64,000 nt of DNA from the NCBI GenBank assembly GCA_026169195.1, contig JAPFEH010000015.1:1-64000 (forward strand). The letters are read 5' to 3'. The notes beneath the pieces are model-generated. The model had not been told where the DNA came from. It saw only the letters and a list, made by a program, of their open reading frames with translations, and searched no databases. Origin of the DNA: Dysosmobacter sp. (GTDB lineage Bacteria > Bacillota > Clostridia > Oscillospirales > Oscillospiraceae). Below, in pieces: positions 7,118 through 16,180 of the stretch. Both the position numbers and the translations under genes were made by a program. The stretch's first letter is position 1. Each line of letters starts with the position of its first letter.

Positions 7118-7858
7118 ATGCCCATCATCTATTTAAGTCCGTCCACACAGGAGAAGAATCAGTATGTCACAGGCAGCGGTTCCGAGGAGTACAACATGAA
7201 TCTGCTGGCGGATGCGTTGGTGCCGTATCTGTTGTCCAACGGCATACGCTATGTCCGCAATACTCCGGATATGACAGCGGCCAGCTCTGTCCGGCAGGCC
7301 AATCGGGGAAATTATGATTTTTATCTGGCGCTGCACTCCAATGCGGCGCCGGAAGGCCGCTATGGCGAGGAACAGGGGATCATTGCATTTTATTACCCCG
7401 GCAGTGTGCGGGGGCGGCAGGCAGCGGAGCTGATCGCGCAGGAGCTGCGGGAGATCTACCCCCTGCCGGATCAGGTCATGACACGGGCCACCACCACATT
7501 GGGTGAGATCAGGCTTTCCCGGGCGCCGGCGGTGCTGGTGGAGATCGGCTATCATGACAACCGGCAGGACGCGCTATGGGTGGAAGGTCATATGGACGCC
7601 ATTGCCCAGCAGCTGGCGCGGGCATTGACCCATCTGTTCGGTCTCCCGTTTATCTATCCGATGAATCCACGGATGGGAACAGTGTCCGTCAGTTATGGAA
7701 CGCTGAATCTGCGCGATCATCCGTCGCCGGACGGTGCTGTGATCGCCAACCTTCCGGATGGCGCTTCTGTCCGGATCTACGGCGAATGGCAGGGATGGTA
7801 TGTGGTGCATTATCAAGGACAGGTGGGGTATGCCGCCGCTGCCTTTATTGATACGTGA
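7118..7858 (+). CDS. N-acetylmuramoyl-L-alanine amidase (Amidase_3) with C-terminal SH3 domain, no signal peptide
   Basis: The 246-residue protein has an Amidase_3-like domain (residues 1-170), including ALHSNA with a zinc-ligand His at 73 and the catalytic Glu at 142 in VLVEIGYHDN. A bacterial SH3 domain (about 183-246) is expected to bind the wall. The enzyme would cut the bond between muramic acid and the stem peptide. The usual N-terminal GHGG zinc motif is not present; the equivalent place reads LSPSTQEKNQY, with a Glu pair at 23-24. There is no signal peptide, as in mother-cell lysis amidases of the CwlC type, so release at sporulation is possible. GGAGGGAGCC precedes the ATG. Confidence 0.8.
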   Translation: MPIIYLSPSTQEKNQYVTGSGSEEYNMNLLADALVPYLLSNGIRYVRNTPDMTAASSVRQANRGNYDFYLALHSNAAPEGRYGEEQGIIAFYYPGSVRGRQAAELIAQELREIYPLPDQVMTRATTTLGEIRLSRAPAVLVEIGYHDNRQDALWVEGHMDAIAQQLARALTHLFGLPFIYPMNPRMGTVSVSYGTLNLRDHPSPDGAVIANLPDGASVRIYGEWQGWYVVHYQGQVGYAAAAFIDT

Positions 7859-7921
7859 CCGGACTGCGGGCAGGAAAGGGGCGGTTTCCTGAAAAATGGA
7901 AGGGCAAAACCACGGTTTCCC

Positions 7922-7950
7922 TTGACACTTGCCCTGCAAACGATTAAACT
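7922..7950 (+). promoter_or_regulatory. Probable promoter of rny
   Basis: TTGACA (7922-7927) is followed 17 bp later by TTAAAC (7945-7950). It lies about 170 bp upstream of the rny start, giving a long leader (7951-8122) in which I see no known RNA element. Confidence 0.55.
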
Positions 7951-8122
7951 AGAAAAGGATAATTATCGGAAGGTATGAGGGGTACCCTCCGGTCATTTTC
8001 TATGAAAGATGCCGCTTGTCTGAGGAAAGGAATGTCCGCCGCTTTTGCGGCGGCAGCGCCTTTGGAGGACGGAGGGGATCTGAGCGAACCGATACCGAAA
8101 AAAGTGAAGGAGACATCGCCGC

Positions 8123-9670
8123 ATGGTACCATATGTCATCGCCGCCCTGATCGGGCTGGTGATCGGCGGCGCCGTTTGCTTCCCGCTCGGTATTCGCTAT
8201 CGGAAAAACGTATCTGAAAAGGAAATCTCCAGCGCAGAAGAAGAAGGAACGCGCATTATCAACGAGGCCATCAAAAGCGCAGAATCCAAAAAGCGCGAGG
8301 CCCTGCTGGAAGCAAAGGAAGAGATCTTAAAGAGCCGCAGCGAGTACGAGAAGGAAGAGAAAACGCGCAGAGCCGATCTGCAGCGGCAGGAAAACCGCCT
8401 GCAGCAAAAGGAAGAGAGCCTTGAACGCAAGATCGAGGCCAACGAGAAAAAAGAAGAGTCACTGAATCAGAAGCATGCCGCTTTGGATAAAGAGCATGAG
8501 GAGATCAAGGTCATCAAGCGCAGCCAGACAGAAATGCTGGAGCGCATTTCCGGTTTTACCGCGGAAGAAGCAAAAGAATATCTGATTGCTCAGGTGGAGT
8601 CTGAAGTGACCCACGAGACTGCCCTCAAAATCAAAGAGGTAGAGTCCCGGATGAAGGAAGAATGTGAGACCCGGGCGCGCGAGGTTGTGGCGCAGGCCAT
8701 CCAGCGCTGTGCCGCCGATCAGGTGGCTGAAATGACCGTCAGTGTGGTTCCCCTGCCCAATGACGAGATGAAGGGACGCATCATTGGCCGCGAGGGCCGC
8801 AATATCCGGACCATTGAGACATTGACCGGCGTGGATCTGATTATTGACGATACGCCGGAAGCCATCACCGTCAGCTGCTTCGAGCCGGTTCGGCGGGAGG
8901 TTGCCCGTCTGGCACTGGAAAAGCTGATCGCTGACGGACGGATCCATCCCACCCATATTGAAGAAATGGTGGAAAAGGCCCGCCGTGAAGTGGACGCCAC
9001 CATCAAGGCAGAGGGCGAGCGTGTAGTCTTTGAATGCGGCATCCGCAATCTGCATCCGGAGCTGGTGAAGATGCTGGGCCGTCTCCATTACCGCACCAGC
9101 TACGGGCAGAATGTTTTGCAGCATTCTGTGGAGGTCAGCCACATTGCCGGTATGATGGCCGCTGAGTTGGGCGCCGATGTGCAGGCTGCCAAGCGGGCCG
9201 GTCTGCTCCATGATCTGGGAAAATCCATCGATCACGAAATGGAAGGGACCCATGTGGCGCTGGGTGTGGAGTTTGCCCGCAAGTATAAGGAGCGGGAAGA
9301 TATTATCCACGCCATTGAAGCGCACCATAATGATGTGGAGCCCCGCACCGTCATCGCGTGTCTGGTGCAGGCGGCAGACGCCATTTCCGCGGCACGCCCC
9401 GGCGCGCGCCGTGAAAATCTGGAGAACTACATTAAGCGGCTGGAGCAGCTGGAGTCCATCACCGGTTCTTATCCCGGTGTGGATAAGGCCTACGCGATTC
9501 AGGCCGGCCGTGAGGTTCGTGTCATGGTAAAGCCGGAGCAGGTCAGTGAAGATCAAATGGTCATTTTGGCCCGAGATCTGGCGAAAAAGATCGAAGAAGA
9601 GATGGAATATCCCGGTCAGATCAAAGTGCATGTTCTGCGGGAGACCAAGGTCGTGGAATACGCAAAGTGA
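8123..9670 (+). CDS. rny: Ribonuclease Y
   Basis: The 515-residue endoribonuclease initiates mRNA decay at the membrane. In order it has an N-terminal transmembrane helix (residues 2-22), a long charged coiled coil (about 30-190), a KH RNA-binding domain with [13 protein letters not shown] near 213-226, and an HD phosphodiesterase domain with [10 protein letters not shown] near residue 363. Length and order match the family. The start was set at the ATG that immediately precedes the membrane helix, after a GAAGGAG ribosome binding site. It is a single-gene unit with its own promoter and a strong terminator. Confidence 0.97.
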   Translation: MVPYVIAALIGLVIGGAVCFPLGIRYRKNVSEKEISSAEEEGTRIINEAIKSAESKKREALLEAKEEILKSRSEYEKEEKTRRADLQRQENRLQQKEESLERKIEANEKKEESLNQKHAALDKEHEEIKVIKRSQTEMLERISGFTAEEAKEYLIAQVESEVTHETALKIKEVESRMKEECETRAREVVAQAIQRCAADQVAEMTVSVVPLPNDEMKGRIIGREGRNIRTIETLTGVDLIIDDTPEAITVSCFEPVRREVARLALEKLIADGRIHPTHIEEMVEKARREVDATIKAEGERVVFECGIRNLHPELVKMLGRLHYRTSYGQNVLQHSVEVSHIAGMMAAELGADVQAAKRAGLLHDLGKSIDHEMEGTHVALGVEFARKYKEREDIIHAIEAHHNDVEPRTVIACLVQAADAISAARPGARRENLENYIKRLEQLESITGSYPGVDKAYAIQAGREVRVMVKPEQVSEDQMVILARDLAKKIEEEMEYPGQIKVHVLRETKVVEYAK

Positions 9671-9683
9671 TATGGAACAAAAA

Positions 9684-9716
9684 AGATACTCTGAGTTATC
9701 TCAGAGTATCTTTTTT
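9684..9716 (+). terminator. Terminator of rny
   Basis: AGATACTCTGAG and CTCAGAGTATCT form a perfect 12-bp stem with a TTAT loop and a T run, 14 bp after the rny stop. Confidence 0.92.
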
Positions 9717-9723
9717 ATCTGGG

Positions 9724-9763
9724 AAAAGGCTCCCGCCTGCTTTTATAGCAGGCGGGGCCTTTT
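9724..9763 (-). terminator. Terminator of the sufCB operon
   Basis: AAAAGGC-T-CCCGCCTGC pairs with GCAGGCGGG-GCCTTTT. Read on the minus strand it ends in T residues downstream of the SufB-type gene. Confidence 0.8.
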
Positions 9764-9806
9764 GAATAACAGCGGAAAAATGCTGATGCGGGACCGGAGC
9801 TTTTGG

Positions 9807-10730
9807 TTATGCCAGAAATCCCTTTAAGATGCAGTCCTCGGCCTCTTCCTCGGTCAACCCCAGAGTTTCCAGCTTCAAAAGCTGATCTCCGGCGATTTTG
9901 CCAATGGCAGCCTCGTGGACCAGCTGCGCTTCCGTGCAGTTGGCGGTGATGGCAGGGATCGATTTGATTTTGGCATCTCCCATGATGATAGAGTCGCACT
10001 GGACGTGTCCGAAACAGGGGGCATTGCCCACCATACGGGGATAGAACACCTGACTGGACGTGTCCTGCGCTACGGAACGGGAAATGACCCGGCCCTTGGA
10101 ATCCGGTCCTTCCAAAACGATCTCCATATCGCTTTCGGCAATCTGCTCGCCGTGGGTCAGCAGACGCTCGGTGACGATGGCTTCCGCGCCTGCACCGCAG
10201 ACGATTTTTGTGTAGCGTTTCGTAGAGTCGATGCCGCGGATCTGTGTGGTGTCCATTTGGATGGAAGCACCTTCCTCCAGATAAACCACAGTCTGGGGAT
10301 TCATGATCCGACCGCCCTTGCCGTCGCCGTCTCCGTAGTGCTTTTCTGTATATTTTACGCGGGAATGTTTGCCGACATGGAAGGTATGAACGCCGTCATG
10401 GCGGCTGTCCTGATCGCCGCAGTTGTGGATGCCGCAGCCTGCTACGATCTCCACATCGCAATTTTCCCCAATGAAGAAATCATTGTAGACCAGTTCTTCG
10501 ATGCCGGGTTTGGTGATGATGACGGGAATGTGGCAGGTTTCGCCCACGGTACCGTCCTGAATCCGGATGTCAATGCCGGGCTGATCCTCCTTGCTGGTGA
10601 TCTGGATATGCTCCGTGGACTGGCGGCCGTCGCAGCCGCTGTCCTTGCGGATGTTGAAAGCGCCGACAGGCTTGCCCAGCATATCCGCGATTTTTTCCAG
10701 AAGCTCGCGGTCAATTTCGTTTTCCATCAT
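9807..10730 (-). CDS. sufB: SufB/SufD-family iron-sulfur cluster assembly protein
   Basis: This 307-residue protein belongs to the SufB/SufD scaffold family. It has the beta-helix core with segments such as FHVGKHSRVKYTEKHYG and the C-terminal AAIGKIAGDQLLKLETLGL. With SufC it forms the minimal Suf complex that assembles Fe-S clusters. It is much shorter than SufB of full Suf operons (about 460 residues), as in two-gene SufBC systems of anaerobes. Its ATG overlaps the sufC stop (ATGA), with AAGGAGGTG eight bases upstream; a second ATG follows directly. No sufS, sufU or sufD gene is adjacent. Confidence 0.88.
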   Translation of the reverse strand: MMENEIDRELLEKIADMLGKPVGAFNIRKDSGCDGRQSTEHIQITSKEDQPGIDIRIQDGTVGETCHIPVIITKPGIEELVYNDFFIGENCDVEIVAGCGIHNCGDQDSRHDGVHTFHVGKHSRVKYTEKHYGDGDGKGGRIMNPQTVVYLEEGASIQMDTTQIRGIDSTKRYTKIVCGAGAEAIVTERLLTHGEQIAESDMEIVLEGPDSKGRVISRSVAQDTSSQVFYPRMVGNAPCFGHVQCDSIIMGDAKIKSIPAITANCTEAQLVHEAAIGKIAGDQLLKLETLGLTEEEAEDCILKGFLA

Positions 10731-11467
10731 TGTGCCTGCACCTCCTTTGTCAGTACGGGACACGCGCCCAGCGTGTCCTGCAGGATCTGGGGAAGGATCT
10801 CCGCCGCAGCGCCCCGGTGACGAATGGAGCCGTCTCCCACCACGATGACCTCATCTGCCAGAGAAATGATCCGTTCCTGATGAGAAATGATAATCATGGT
10901 AGCGCTGCCGGTGCGGTGGATCTGCTCAAAGGTCTCTGTCAGACGGGCAAAAGACCACAGATCAATGCCGGCTTCTGGTTCATCGAAAATCATCAAATCG
11001 CTGCTTCGGGCCAGAATGGAGGCGATTTCGATGCGCTTGACTTCGCCGCCGGAAAGGGAGACATCCACTTCCCGATCCAGATAATCATTGGCGCACAGAC
11101 CTACCCGGGTCAGATATTGGCAGCACTTGTCCTTGGACAGCTTTTCGTCGCCGCTGGCCAGAGTCAGCAGATCCCGGACGGTCAGACCCTTGAAGCGGGG
11201 AGGCTGTTGGAAGCCGTAGCTGATTCCGAGACGCGCCCGCTGCGTGATGCCGAGATCGGTGATGTCCTGCCCGTTCCAGAAAATGCGTCCTTCTGTGGGC
11301 TGCACCAGCCCCATGATGATTTTGGCAAGGGTGGTTTTTCCGCCGCCGTTGGGGCCGGTAAAGACCACCAGACGGTGGTCGTCAATGGTCAGGGAAATAT
11401 CCTTCAGGATCCCCAACTCCCCGTCACCTTCTCGAACGGAGTAGCTGATGTGTTTTAATTCCAGCAT
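10727..11467 (-). CDS. sufC: SufC, ABC-type ATPase of Fe-S cluster assembly
   Basis: The 246-residue soluble ATPase has the Walker A motif TGPNGGGKTT, a signature LSGGEVKRIEIA, and Walker B LMIFDEPEAGID. The characteristic SufC feature is an ATP-binding subunit that partners a SufB/SufD scaffold rather than a membrane permease. The start at the Met before LELKHISYS follows AAAGGAGGT; an upstream in-frame Met would add 38 unrelated residues. It is translationally coupled to the SufB-type gene. Confidence 0.95.
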   Translation of the reverse strand: MLELKHISYSVREGDGELGILKDISLTIDDHRLVVFTGPNGGGKTTLAKIIMGLVQPTEGRIFWNGQDITDLGITQRARLGISYGFQQPPRFKGLTVRDLLTLASGDEKLSKDKCCQYLTRVGLCANDYLDREVDVSLSGGEVKRIEIASILARSSDLMIFDEPEAGIDLWSFARLTETFEQIHRTGSATMIIISHQERIISLADEVIVVGDGSIRHRGAAAEILPQILQDTLGACPVLTKEVQAQ

Positions 11468-11652
11468 GGAATGGGACCTCCTTTTGTGGAAAAAATGCCT
11501 AAGCTCATTTATTTTAGCAGAAACTGTCTGAAAAAGCAATGCTGAGATACCGGATGAAGGATGACTTGCCGCCGTCTGCAATCCTTTGCCGCGCCGACAG
11601 GCACACGGGCAGGCATTTGCGCATAGATTGGAGGGAAAAGGAGGGACGCTCT

Positions 11653-12294
11653 ATGGAACAGAGTGCACAAAATCATCCGGAGGTATACGATTTCCGGCAG
11701 TATGACCGCATTTGGCAGCGCGTGGCGCCCACTCTGGAGCCTTATCCGCCATCGGACTCCGAACGCCATGATGCCGGAGAGGCAGCACTCCGGACGGCTT
11801 CGCAGGCGGCGCTGTCTCCTGCTGCGCTCCGGCAGGAGGATACCCTGCCCGGAGCGGAGGAGAACCCCTGCTGTATGGGCTCTGTGGCTGCGGAGATGCT
11901 GACCGTGCTGACGGGCTTTGTGGAGGAAGAGCTGGAGGACCAGCGGTATTATCAGATTCTGGCGCGGCAGGCCCCTGCCTGGGCCAGACAGCAGCTGCGG
12001 GAGATCGCCGCTGAGGAGGGCGGTCATGCCCGACGGCTGCTGGCGGTACATTTCCTGATTACCGGAACCTGCTACCGGCCGGCGATCCACTGCGACCGCA
12101 TCTGCCTGCATGGATGGTGCGCGGCATTGCGGGAACGGTATCATGAGGAGGCCTGCGGCGGGCTGAACTATCTGCGCGCGGCAGACGGAACAACGGACCC
12201 GTGCCTGAGACGTCTGCTTCAGGAGCTGAGTGCAGATGAATACCGGCACGCGGACTGGATGATGCGGATGCTGGAACGGAGCCTTCGCCGTTAA
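11653..12294 (+). CDS. Ferritin-like (rubrerythrin-type) diiron domain protein
   Basis: The 213-residue protein has two helical halves with carboxylate/His metal-ligand signatures. These are EEELEDQRYY followed by EEGGHARRL in the first, and EEACGGLNYL followed by ADEYRHADWMMR in the second. This spacing is that of ferritin-like four-helix bundles binding a dimetal centre. The first 90 residues are a poorly conserved extension. Function could be oxygen or peroxide detoxification, but no rubredoxin-type Cys pairs are seen. The start after AAGGAGGGACGCTCT was preferred to longer upstream options. It is divergent from sufCB. Confidence 0.75.
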   Translation: MEQSAQNHPEVYDFRQYDRIWQRVAPTLEPYPPSDSERHDAGEAALRTASQAALSPAALRQEDTLPGAEENPCCMGSVAAEMLTVLTGFVEEELEDQRYYQILARQAPAWARQQLREIAAEEGGHARRLLAVHFLITGTCYRPAIHCDRICLHGWCAALRERYHEEACGGLNYLRAADGTTDPCLRRLLQELSADEYRHADWMMRMLERSLRR

Positions 12295-12309
12295 AAATAT
12301 GTTTTTGCA

Positions 12310-12338
12310 TTGCGTCGGGGCATGGAGTGTGGTATGAT
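12310..12338 (+). promoter_or_regulatory. Promoter of the cytidylate-kinase-like gene
   Basis: TTGCGT (12310-12315) and TATGAT (12333-12338) are separated by 17 bp, 52 bp before the chosen start codon. Confidence 0.6.
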
Positions 12339-12390
12339 GAAGCTGCAAAAATCTTCCTTCGCGTGCGGGCGTGGGAACAGGAGGCGGCAA

Positions 12391-12990
12391 ATGAACAAAG
12401 TCATTACCATCAGCCGGGAATACGGCGCGGGCGGCCACACCATCGGCAAACGGGTGGCGCAGGAATTGGGAATCGAACTTTATGACAAAGATATCGTCCG
12501 GGAAACCGTGCGGGCCAGCGGTTTCGAGACAGAGGTGGTGCAGGAGGAGGAGGAGGATGTTTCCAAGGCCAGCTCTTTTTTGAAAAGCATCTGCTCCAGC
12601 AGCGTCCATTATCAGGACCCGCAGGAGGTCATCCATGAGGTGCAGAAAGCGGTGATCCTGCAGTTTGCGAAAAAGGGCCCCTGCGTGATTCTGGGCCGCT
12701 GCGCAGATGATATCCTGCGGGCAGCCGGGGTAGAGGCGCTGAATGTCTTTATTCATGCGGACGATCTGCACCGGGCGGTGCGGGTCAGTGAGATGACCGG
12801 TGTAACCAATGCCACGGAGCTGCAGAAAATGCTGGTCAAAAAAGACGGCAGCCGCCGCAACTATTATGAACATTATACCCATAAAAAGTGGGGAGACAGC
12901 CACAATTATGACCTGACCTTGGACAGCGGCAAGCTGGGCGTGGAACTGTGTGTGCAGCTGATCGTGGAAGCTGTCAAAGCAGAAGGGTGA
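12391..12990 (+). CDS. Cytidylate kinase-like family protein
   Basis: The 199-residue protein starts MNKVITISREYGAGGHTIGK, a P-loop variant typical of the cytidylate kinase 2 family (PF13189-like). A YDKDIVRE segment and a LID-like region with MLVKKDGSRRNYYEHYTHKKW follow. It probably phosphorylates a nucleotide or related small molecule, but the substrate is not fixed for this family. The start was chosen from AGGAGGCGGCAA directly upstream; an earlier Met at 12310 lies inside the promoter. It is a single-gene unit. Confidence 0.88.
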   Translation: MNKVITISREYGAGGHTIGKRVAQELGIELYDKDIVRETVRASGFETEVVQEEEEDVSKASSFLKSICSSSVHYQDPQEVIHEVQKAVILQFAKKGPCVILGRCADDILRAAGVEALNVFIHADDLHRAVRVSEMTGVTNATELQKMLVKKDGSRRNYYEHYTHKKWGDSHNYDLTLDSGKLGVELCVQLIVEAVKAEG

Positions 12991-13004
12991 GCAAACGCGA
13001 TGTC

Positions 13005-13037
13005 AAAAGCCGGGAAACCATGCTTTCCCGGCTTTTT
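13005..13037 (+). terminator. Terminator after the cytidylate-kinase-like gene
   Basis: AAAAGCCGGGAAA and TTTCCCGGCTTTT pair around a CCATGC loop and end in T residues. Confidence 0.9.
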
Positions 13038-13039
13038 CG

Positions 13040-13068
13040 TTGCTCTGGAACTGCATTTGTGCTATACT
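13040..13068 (+). promoter_or_regulatory. Promoter of the DUF2461-HD gene pair
   Basis: TTGCTC (13040-13045), a 17-bp spacer and TATACT (13063-13068) lie 37 bp before the start of the DUF2461 gene. Confidence 0.65.
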
Positions 13069-13105
13069 GCATCATCATATCCATGAAAGGGCATAGGGGG
13101 ACACG

Positions 13106-13801
13106 ATGTTCAAGGGATTCACAGACGAGACTGTGGACTTCATGTGGGGGATCCGCTTTAACAATGAGCGGAGCTGGTTTGAAGCCCGCAAGGAGACCTA
13201 TTTGACACACTTTTATCAACCCATGAAGGAACTGGGTGACGAGCTGTATGAATTTCTGGCAGAACAACGGCCGGATGCCGGTCTGGTGCGAAAGGTGACG
13301 CGGATCTATCGGGATGCCCGACGGCTCCACGGGCGCGGACCATATAAAGAGAGCTTGTGGTTTTCTGTGGAACAGCCTTCGGAACAGTGGACGGCGCATC
13401 CGACCTTCTGGTTTGAGCTGATGCCGGAGGGCTGGGTCTGCGGCATGGGCTACTATATGCCCAAGCCGCTTACCATGGCGAAGCTCCGCGCCCGCATAGA
13501 CCGGGACCCGAAGACCATGGAAAAGCTGACCCGTGCGCTGACAAGGCAGACGGAACTGGTGCTGGAGACAGAGGATTATAAAAAGCCTCGCGGCACAGCC
13601 CCCGTTCCTTTGCTGGAACCGTGGTATCGGGCAAAATCCTTCTGCATCCTGCATCGGGACAAGCTGACGGAAGAGCTCTTCACACGGGACATCGTAGAGC
13701 ATTTGAAACGGGATTTTGCATTTTTGCTGCCCTATTATGATTATTTTGTAACGCTGGACGGGGAGCCGGATCCCCGGGAGCAGGCAGGAAAGGAAGAATG
13801 A
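13106..13801 (+). CDS. DUF2461 family protein
   Basis: The 231-residue protein matches the DUF2461 family, with the typical start FKGFTDETVDFMWGIRFNNERSW split across an N-terminal helix, then RIYRDARRLHGRGPYKESLW and FWFELMPEGW. The family is widespread but has no assigned biochemical role. It has no signal peptide or membrane segment. The HD-domain gene follows after a 3-bp gap, so the two are probably expressed together from the promoter at 13040-13068. Confidence 0.88.
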   Translation: MFKGFTDETVDFMWGIRFNNERSWFEARKETYLTHFYQPMKELGDELYEFLAEQRPDAGLVRKVTRIYRDARRLHGRGPYKESLWFSVEQPSEQWTAHPTFWFELMPEGWVCGMGYYMPKPLTMAKLRARIDRDPKTMEKLTRALTRQTELVLETEDYKKPRGTAPVPLLEPWYRAKSFCILHRDKLTEELFTRDIVEHLKRDFAFLLPYYDYFVTLDGEPDPREQAGKEE

Positions 13802-13804
13802 ACG

Positions 13805-14383
13805 ATGAAAGCATATCCTGAGCGGGAGACGGCGCTGGCGCTGCTGAAAACATATAATGCCGAGCCGTTCCATATCCGCCATGCGCTGACGGTGGAGGGT
13901 GTTATGCGCTGGTTTGCCGAAGATCTGGGCTATGGGGAAGACGCCGGCTTTTGGGCTGCGGTGGGCCTTCTCCACGATGTGGATTTTGAACGGTGGCCGG
14001 AGGAACACTGCAAAAAAGCGCCGGAACTGCTGGCGGAGATCGGATGCACGGAAGAGCTGATCCATGCGGTGTGCAGCCACGGATATGGCCTGTGCTGTGA
14101 TGTAGAGCCGGTCCATGAAATGGAAAAGGTGCTCTTTGCGGCAGACGAGCTGACGGGCCTGATCGACGCGGCTTCCAGAATGCGGCCCAGCAGAAGCTGT
14201 CAGGATCTGGAGGTCAGCTCCCTCAAAAAGAAGTTCAAGGATAAGAAGTTTGCTGCGGGCTGCTCCCGGGATGTGATCCGGGAGGGAGCCGAGAAGCTTG
14301 GCTGGACGCTGGAGGAATTGATGGAAAAGACCATTCTGGCGCAGCGCAGCTGCGAGGCGGCAGTCCATGAGGCTTTGGAGTAA
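13805..14383 (+). CDS. HD-domain hydrolase
   Basis: The 192-residue protein carries an HD metal-dependent phosphohydrolase domain. The motif HDVDFERWPEEH lies near residue 58, with a preceding conserved His (about residue 22) and a later CSHGY and ADELTG. Such stand-alone HD proteins act on nucleotides or other phosphorylated small molecules; the substrate is not evident. A GAAGGAAGAATG segment containing the preceding stop acts as the ribosome binding region. It ends just before a strong shared terminator. Confidence 0.85.
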   Translation: MKAYPERETALALLKTYNAEPFHIRHALTVEGVMRWFAEDLGYGEDAGFWAAVGLLHDVDFERWPEEHCKKAPELLAEIGCTEELIHAVCSHGYGLCCDVEPVHEMEKVLFAADELTGLIDAASRMRPSRSCQDLEVSSLKKKFKDKKFAAGCSRDVIREGAEKLGWTLEELMEKTILAQRSCEAAVHEALE

Positions 14384-14401
14384 CGGTTCATCCGGAGAAA
14401 G

Positions 14402-14438
14402 AAAAGCACCGTGCCTGAAAATCAGGCACGGTGCTTTT
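14402..14438. terminator. Bidirectional terminator between the HD gene and fakA
   Basis: AAAAGCACCGTGCCTGA and TCAGGCACGGTGCTTTT form a perfect 17-bp stem. It serves the convergent HD-domain and fakA genes. Confidence 0.93.
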
Positions 14439-14472
14439 TGGTTCTGCAAACAAGTGGACGGGGTGCGTTTGC

Positions 14473-16167
14473 TTATTCCATGGAGATGATATAGTAGTAC
14501 ACAGGCTGACCGCCGGGAAGAACCGCCACCTCTGCGTCGGGACATGCGGTCTGGAAGGCGTCTGCCGCCTTTTGCGCGTCTTCCTCGGATACATCTTCAC
14601 CGTAATACAGGGAGATGAACGTGGCGCCGCGTTCTACGGCATCTGCCGCCAGTTTTTCCAGCAAAACCTCCAGAGAGGTGTCCGTTCCGAAGAGCTTTCC
14701 CTCTTCCAGCGCCAGATAGTCGCCCTCTTTGATATCAAATCCGTCAAAATCGGAATTGCGGGCAGCATAGGTGATCTGGGCGGTGGTGACAGTGGAAAGG
14801 CTCTCTGTCATGGCGCTGATGATGTCATCCGCCTCCGGAGCATCGAAGTCCACGTTCATCATGGCGGTAATGCCCTGCGGGACCGTTTTGGTGGGGATCA
14901 CCACCACGGTTTTTTCGGTCAGGGCATCACACTGCTGCGCGGCCATAACGATGTTTCCGTTGTTGGGGAGGACAAAGACCACCTCGGCAGGGATCTTATC
15001 CACACCTTCCAGAATACTTTCGGTGGAAGGATTCATGGTCTGTCCGCCGGAGACCACGCCATCGGCGCCCAGATCCTGAAACACTGCGGCCAGACCATCG
15101 CCGGCACAGACGGCAAGGAACCCGTACTTCTTCTCGGGGGCAGCCACGACATGACCGGCGGACCGGGCGGGAGCCGTTTCCAGTTCAGCTTCCACGGCAT
15201 CCAGATCATCGGTGCTCTGCGCCTGCCGGCCGGCAGCCAGATCTTCTGCTTGCGTCCGCATATTTTCAATTTTGGCCAGCTCCAGAATTCCGTACTTCTG
15301 CGCTTCATTCAGCGCATTGCCGGGAATATCGGTATGGACATGGACCTTGAAGGTGTCGTCATCTTCGCCGATTACCAGACTGTCGCCGATCCCGTTGAGA
15401 TATTCCCGCAGAGGATCCAGATCCACATCGGGACTGGCCTTACGGACAATGAACACGGTATCAAAGGTGAAGGTGATCTCCTCTTCGCTCAGAGCGGAGA
15501 AATCAGCCTTGTCGGGGGCTTTGGACGCTTCGGAGGCTTCCGGGATCGGCTCTCCCCGCAGGTGTGCCAGCATCCCTTCCAGAATCAGAAGATAGCCCTT
15601 GCCGCCGGCGTCAACCACGCCGGCCTTTTTTAGCACGGGGTTCATGTCGGTGGTTTGCGCCAGCGCGTTATACCCTTCCTCAATGGCGGCAGCCAGAACG
15701 GCCTCCAGATCGGTGACGCCTTCGGCGGCTGTATCCACAGCGCGTTTGGCGGCAAGGCGGGAAACCGTCAGGACGGTGCCCTCGGCGGGCTTCATCACGG
15801 CCTTGTATGCAGCGGAGACGCCTTCCTGCATGGCGGCGGCGAAGGCGGATGCATCGGCAGTCTCCATCCCCTTGAGCCCTTTGGACATGCCGCGGAAGAG
15901 TAGAGAGAGAATGACGCCGGAGTTGCCGCGGGCGCCCCGCAGCAGGGCGGAGGCGGTCACGGAGGCGGCCTGATCCAGCGTGGCGGGGGCGATCTTGTGA
16001 AGCTCCGCCACGGCGGTGGAAATGGTCATGGACATATTGGTGCCGGTGTCGCCGTCAGGAACGGGGAACACATTCAAGTCGTTGATGGCCTGCTTCTGGG
16101 CAGTGATGGAGGCGGCGCCGTGCAGCACCATCTGCTTAAAAAGCGCGCCAGTGATCTGTTCGTTCAT
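14473..16167 (-). CDS. fakA: DAK2/DegV domain protein, fatty acid kinase subunit A-like
   Basis: The 564-residue protein has an N-terminal DhaL (DAK2) ATP-binding domain (about 1-200), with VPDGDTGTNM near residue 36 and GARGNSGVILS near 98. A middle domain and a C-terminal DegV-like region follow. This is the architecture of FakA (YloV), which phosphorylates fatty acids held by a FakB protein so exogenous fatty acids can enter phospholipids. No fakB gene is in the window. It lies 13 bp downstream of the Asp23 gene, a common pairing in Firmicutes. Start preceded by AAGGAGGG. Confidence 0.9.
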   Translation of the reverse strand: MNEQITGALFKQMVLHGAASITAQKQAINDLNVFPVPDGDTGTNMSMTISTAVAELHKIAPATLDQAASVTASALLRGARGNSGVILSLLFRGMSKGLKGMETADASAFAAAMQEGVSAAYKAVMKPAEGTVLTVSRLAAKRAVDTAAEGVTDLEAVLAAAIEEGYNALAQTTDMNPVLKKAGVVDAGGKGYLLILEGMLAHLRGEPIPEASEASKAPDKADFSALSEEEITFTFDTVFIVRKASPDVDLDPLREYLNGIGDSLVIGEDDDTFKVHVHTDIPGNALNEAQKYGILELAKIENMRTQAEDLAAGRQAQSTDDLDAVEAELETAPARSAGHVVAAPEKKYGFLAVCAGDGLAAVFQDLGADGVVSGGQTMNPSTESILEGVDKIPAEVVFVLPNNGNIVMAAQQCDALTEKTVVVIPTKTVPQGITAMMNVDFDAPEADDIISAMTESLSTVTTAQITYAARNSDFDGFDIKEGDYLALEEGKLFGTDTSLEVLLEKLAADAVERGATFISLYYGEDVSEEDAQKAADAFQTACPDAEVAVLPGGQPVYYYIISME

Positions 16168-16180
16168 TGTCCAGCCCTCC

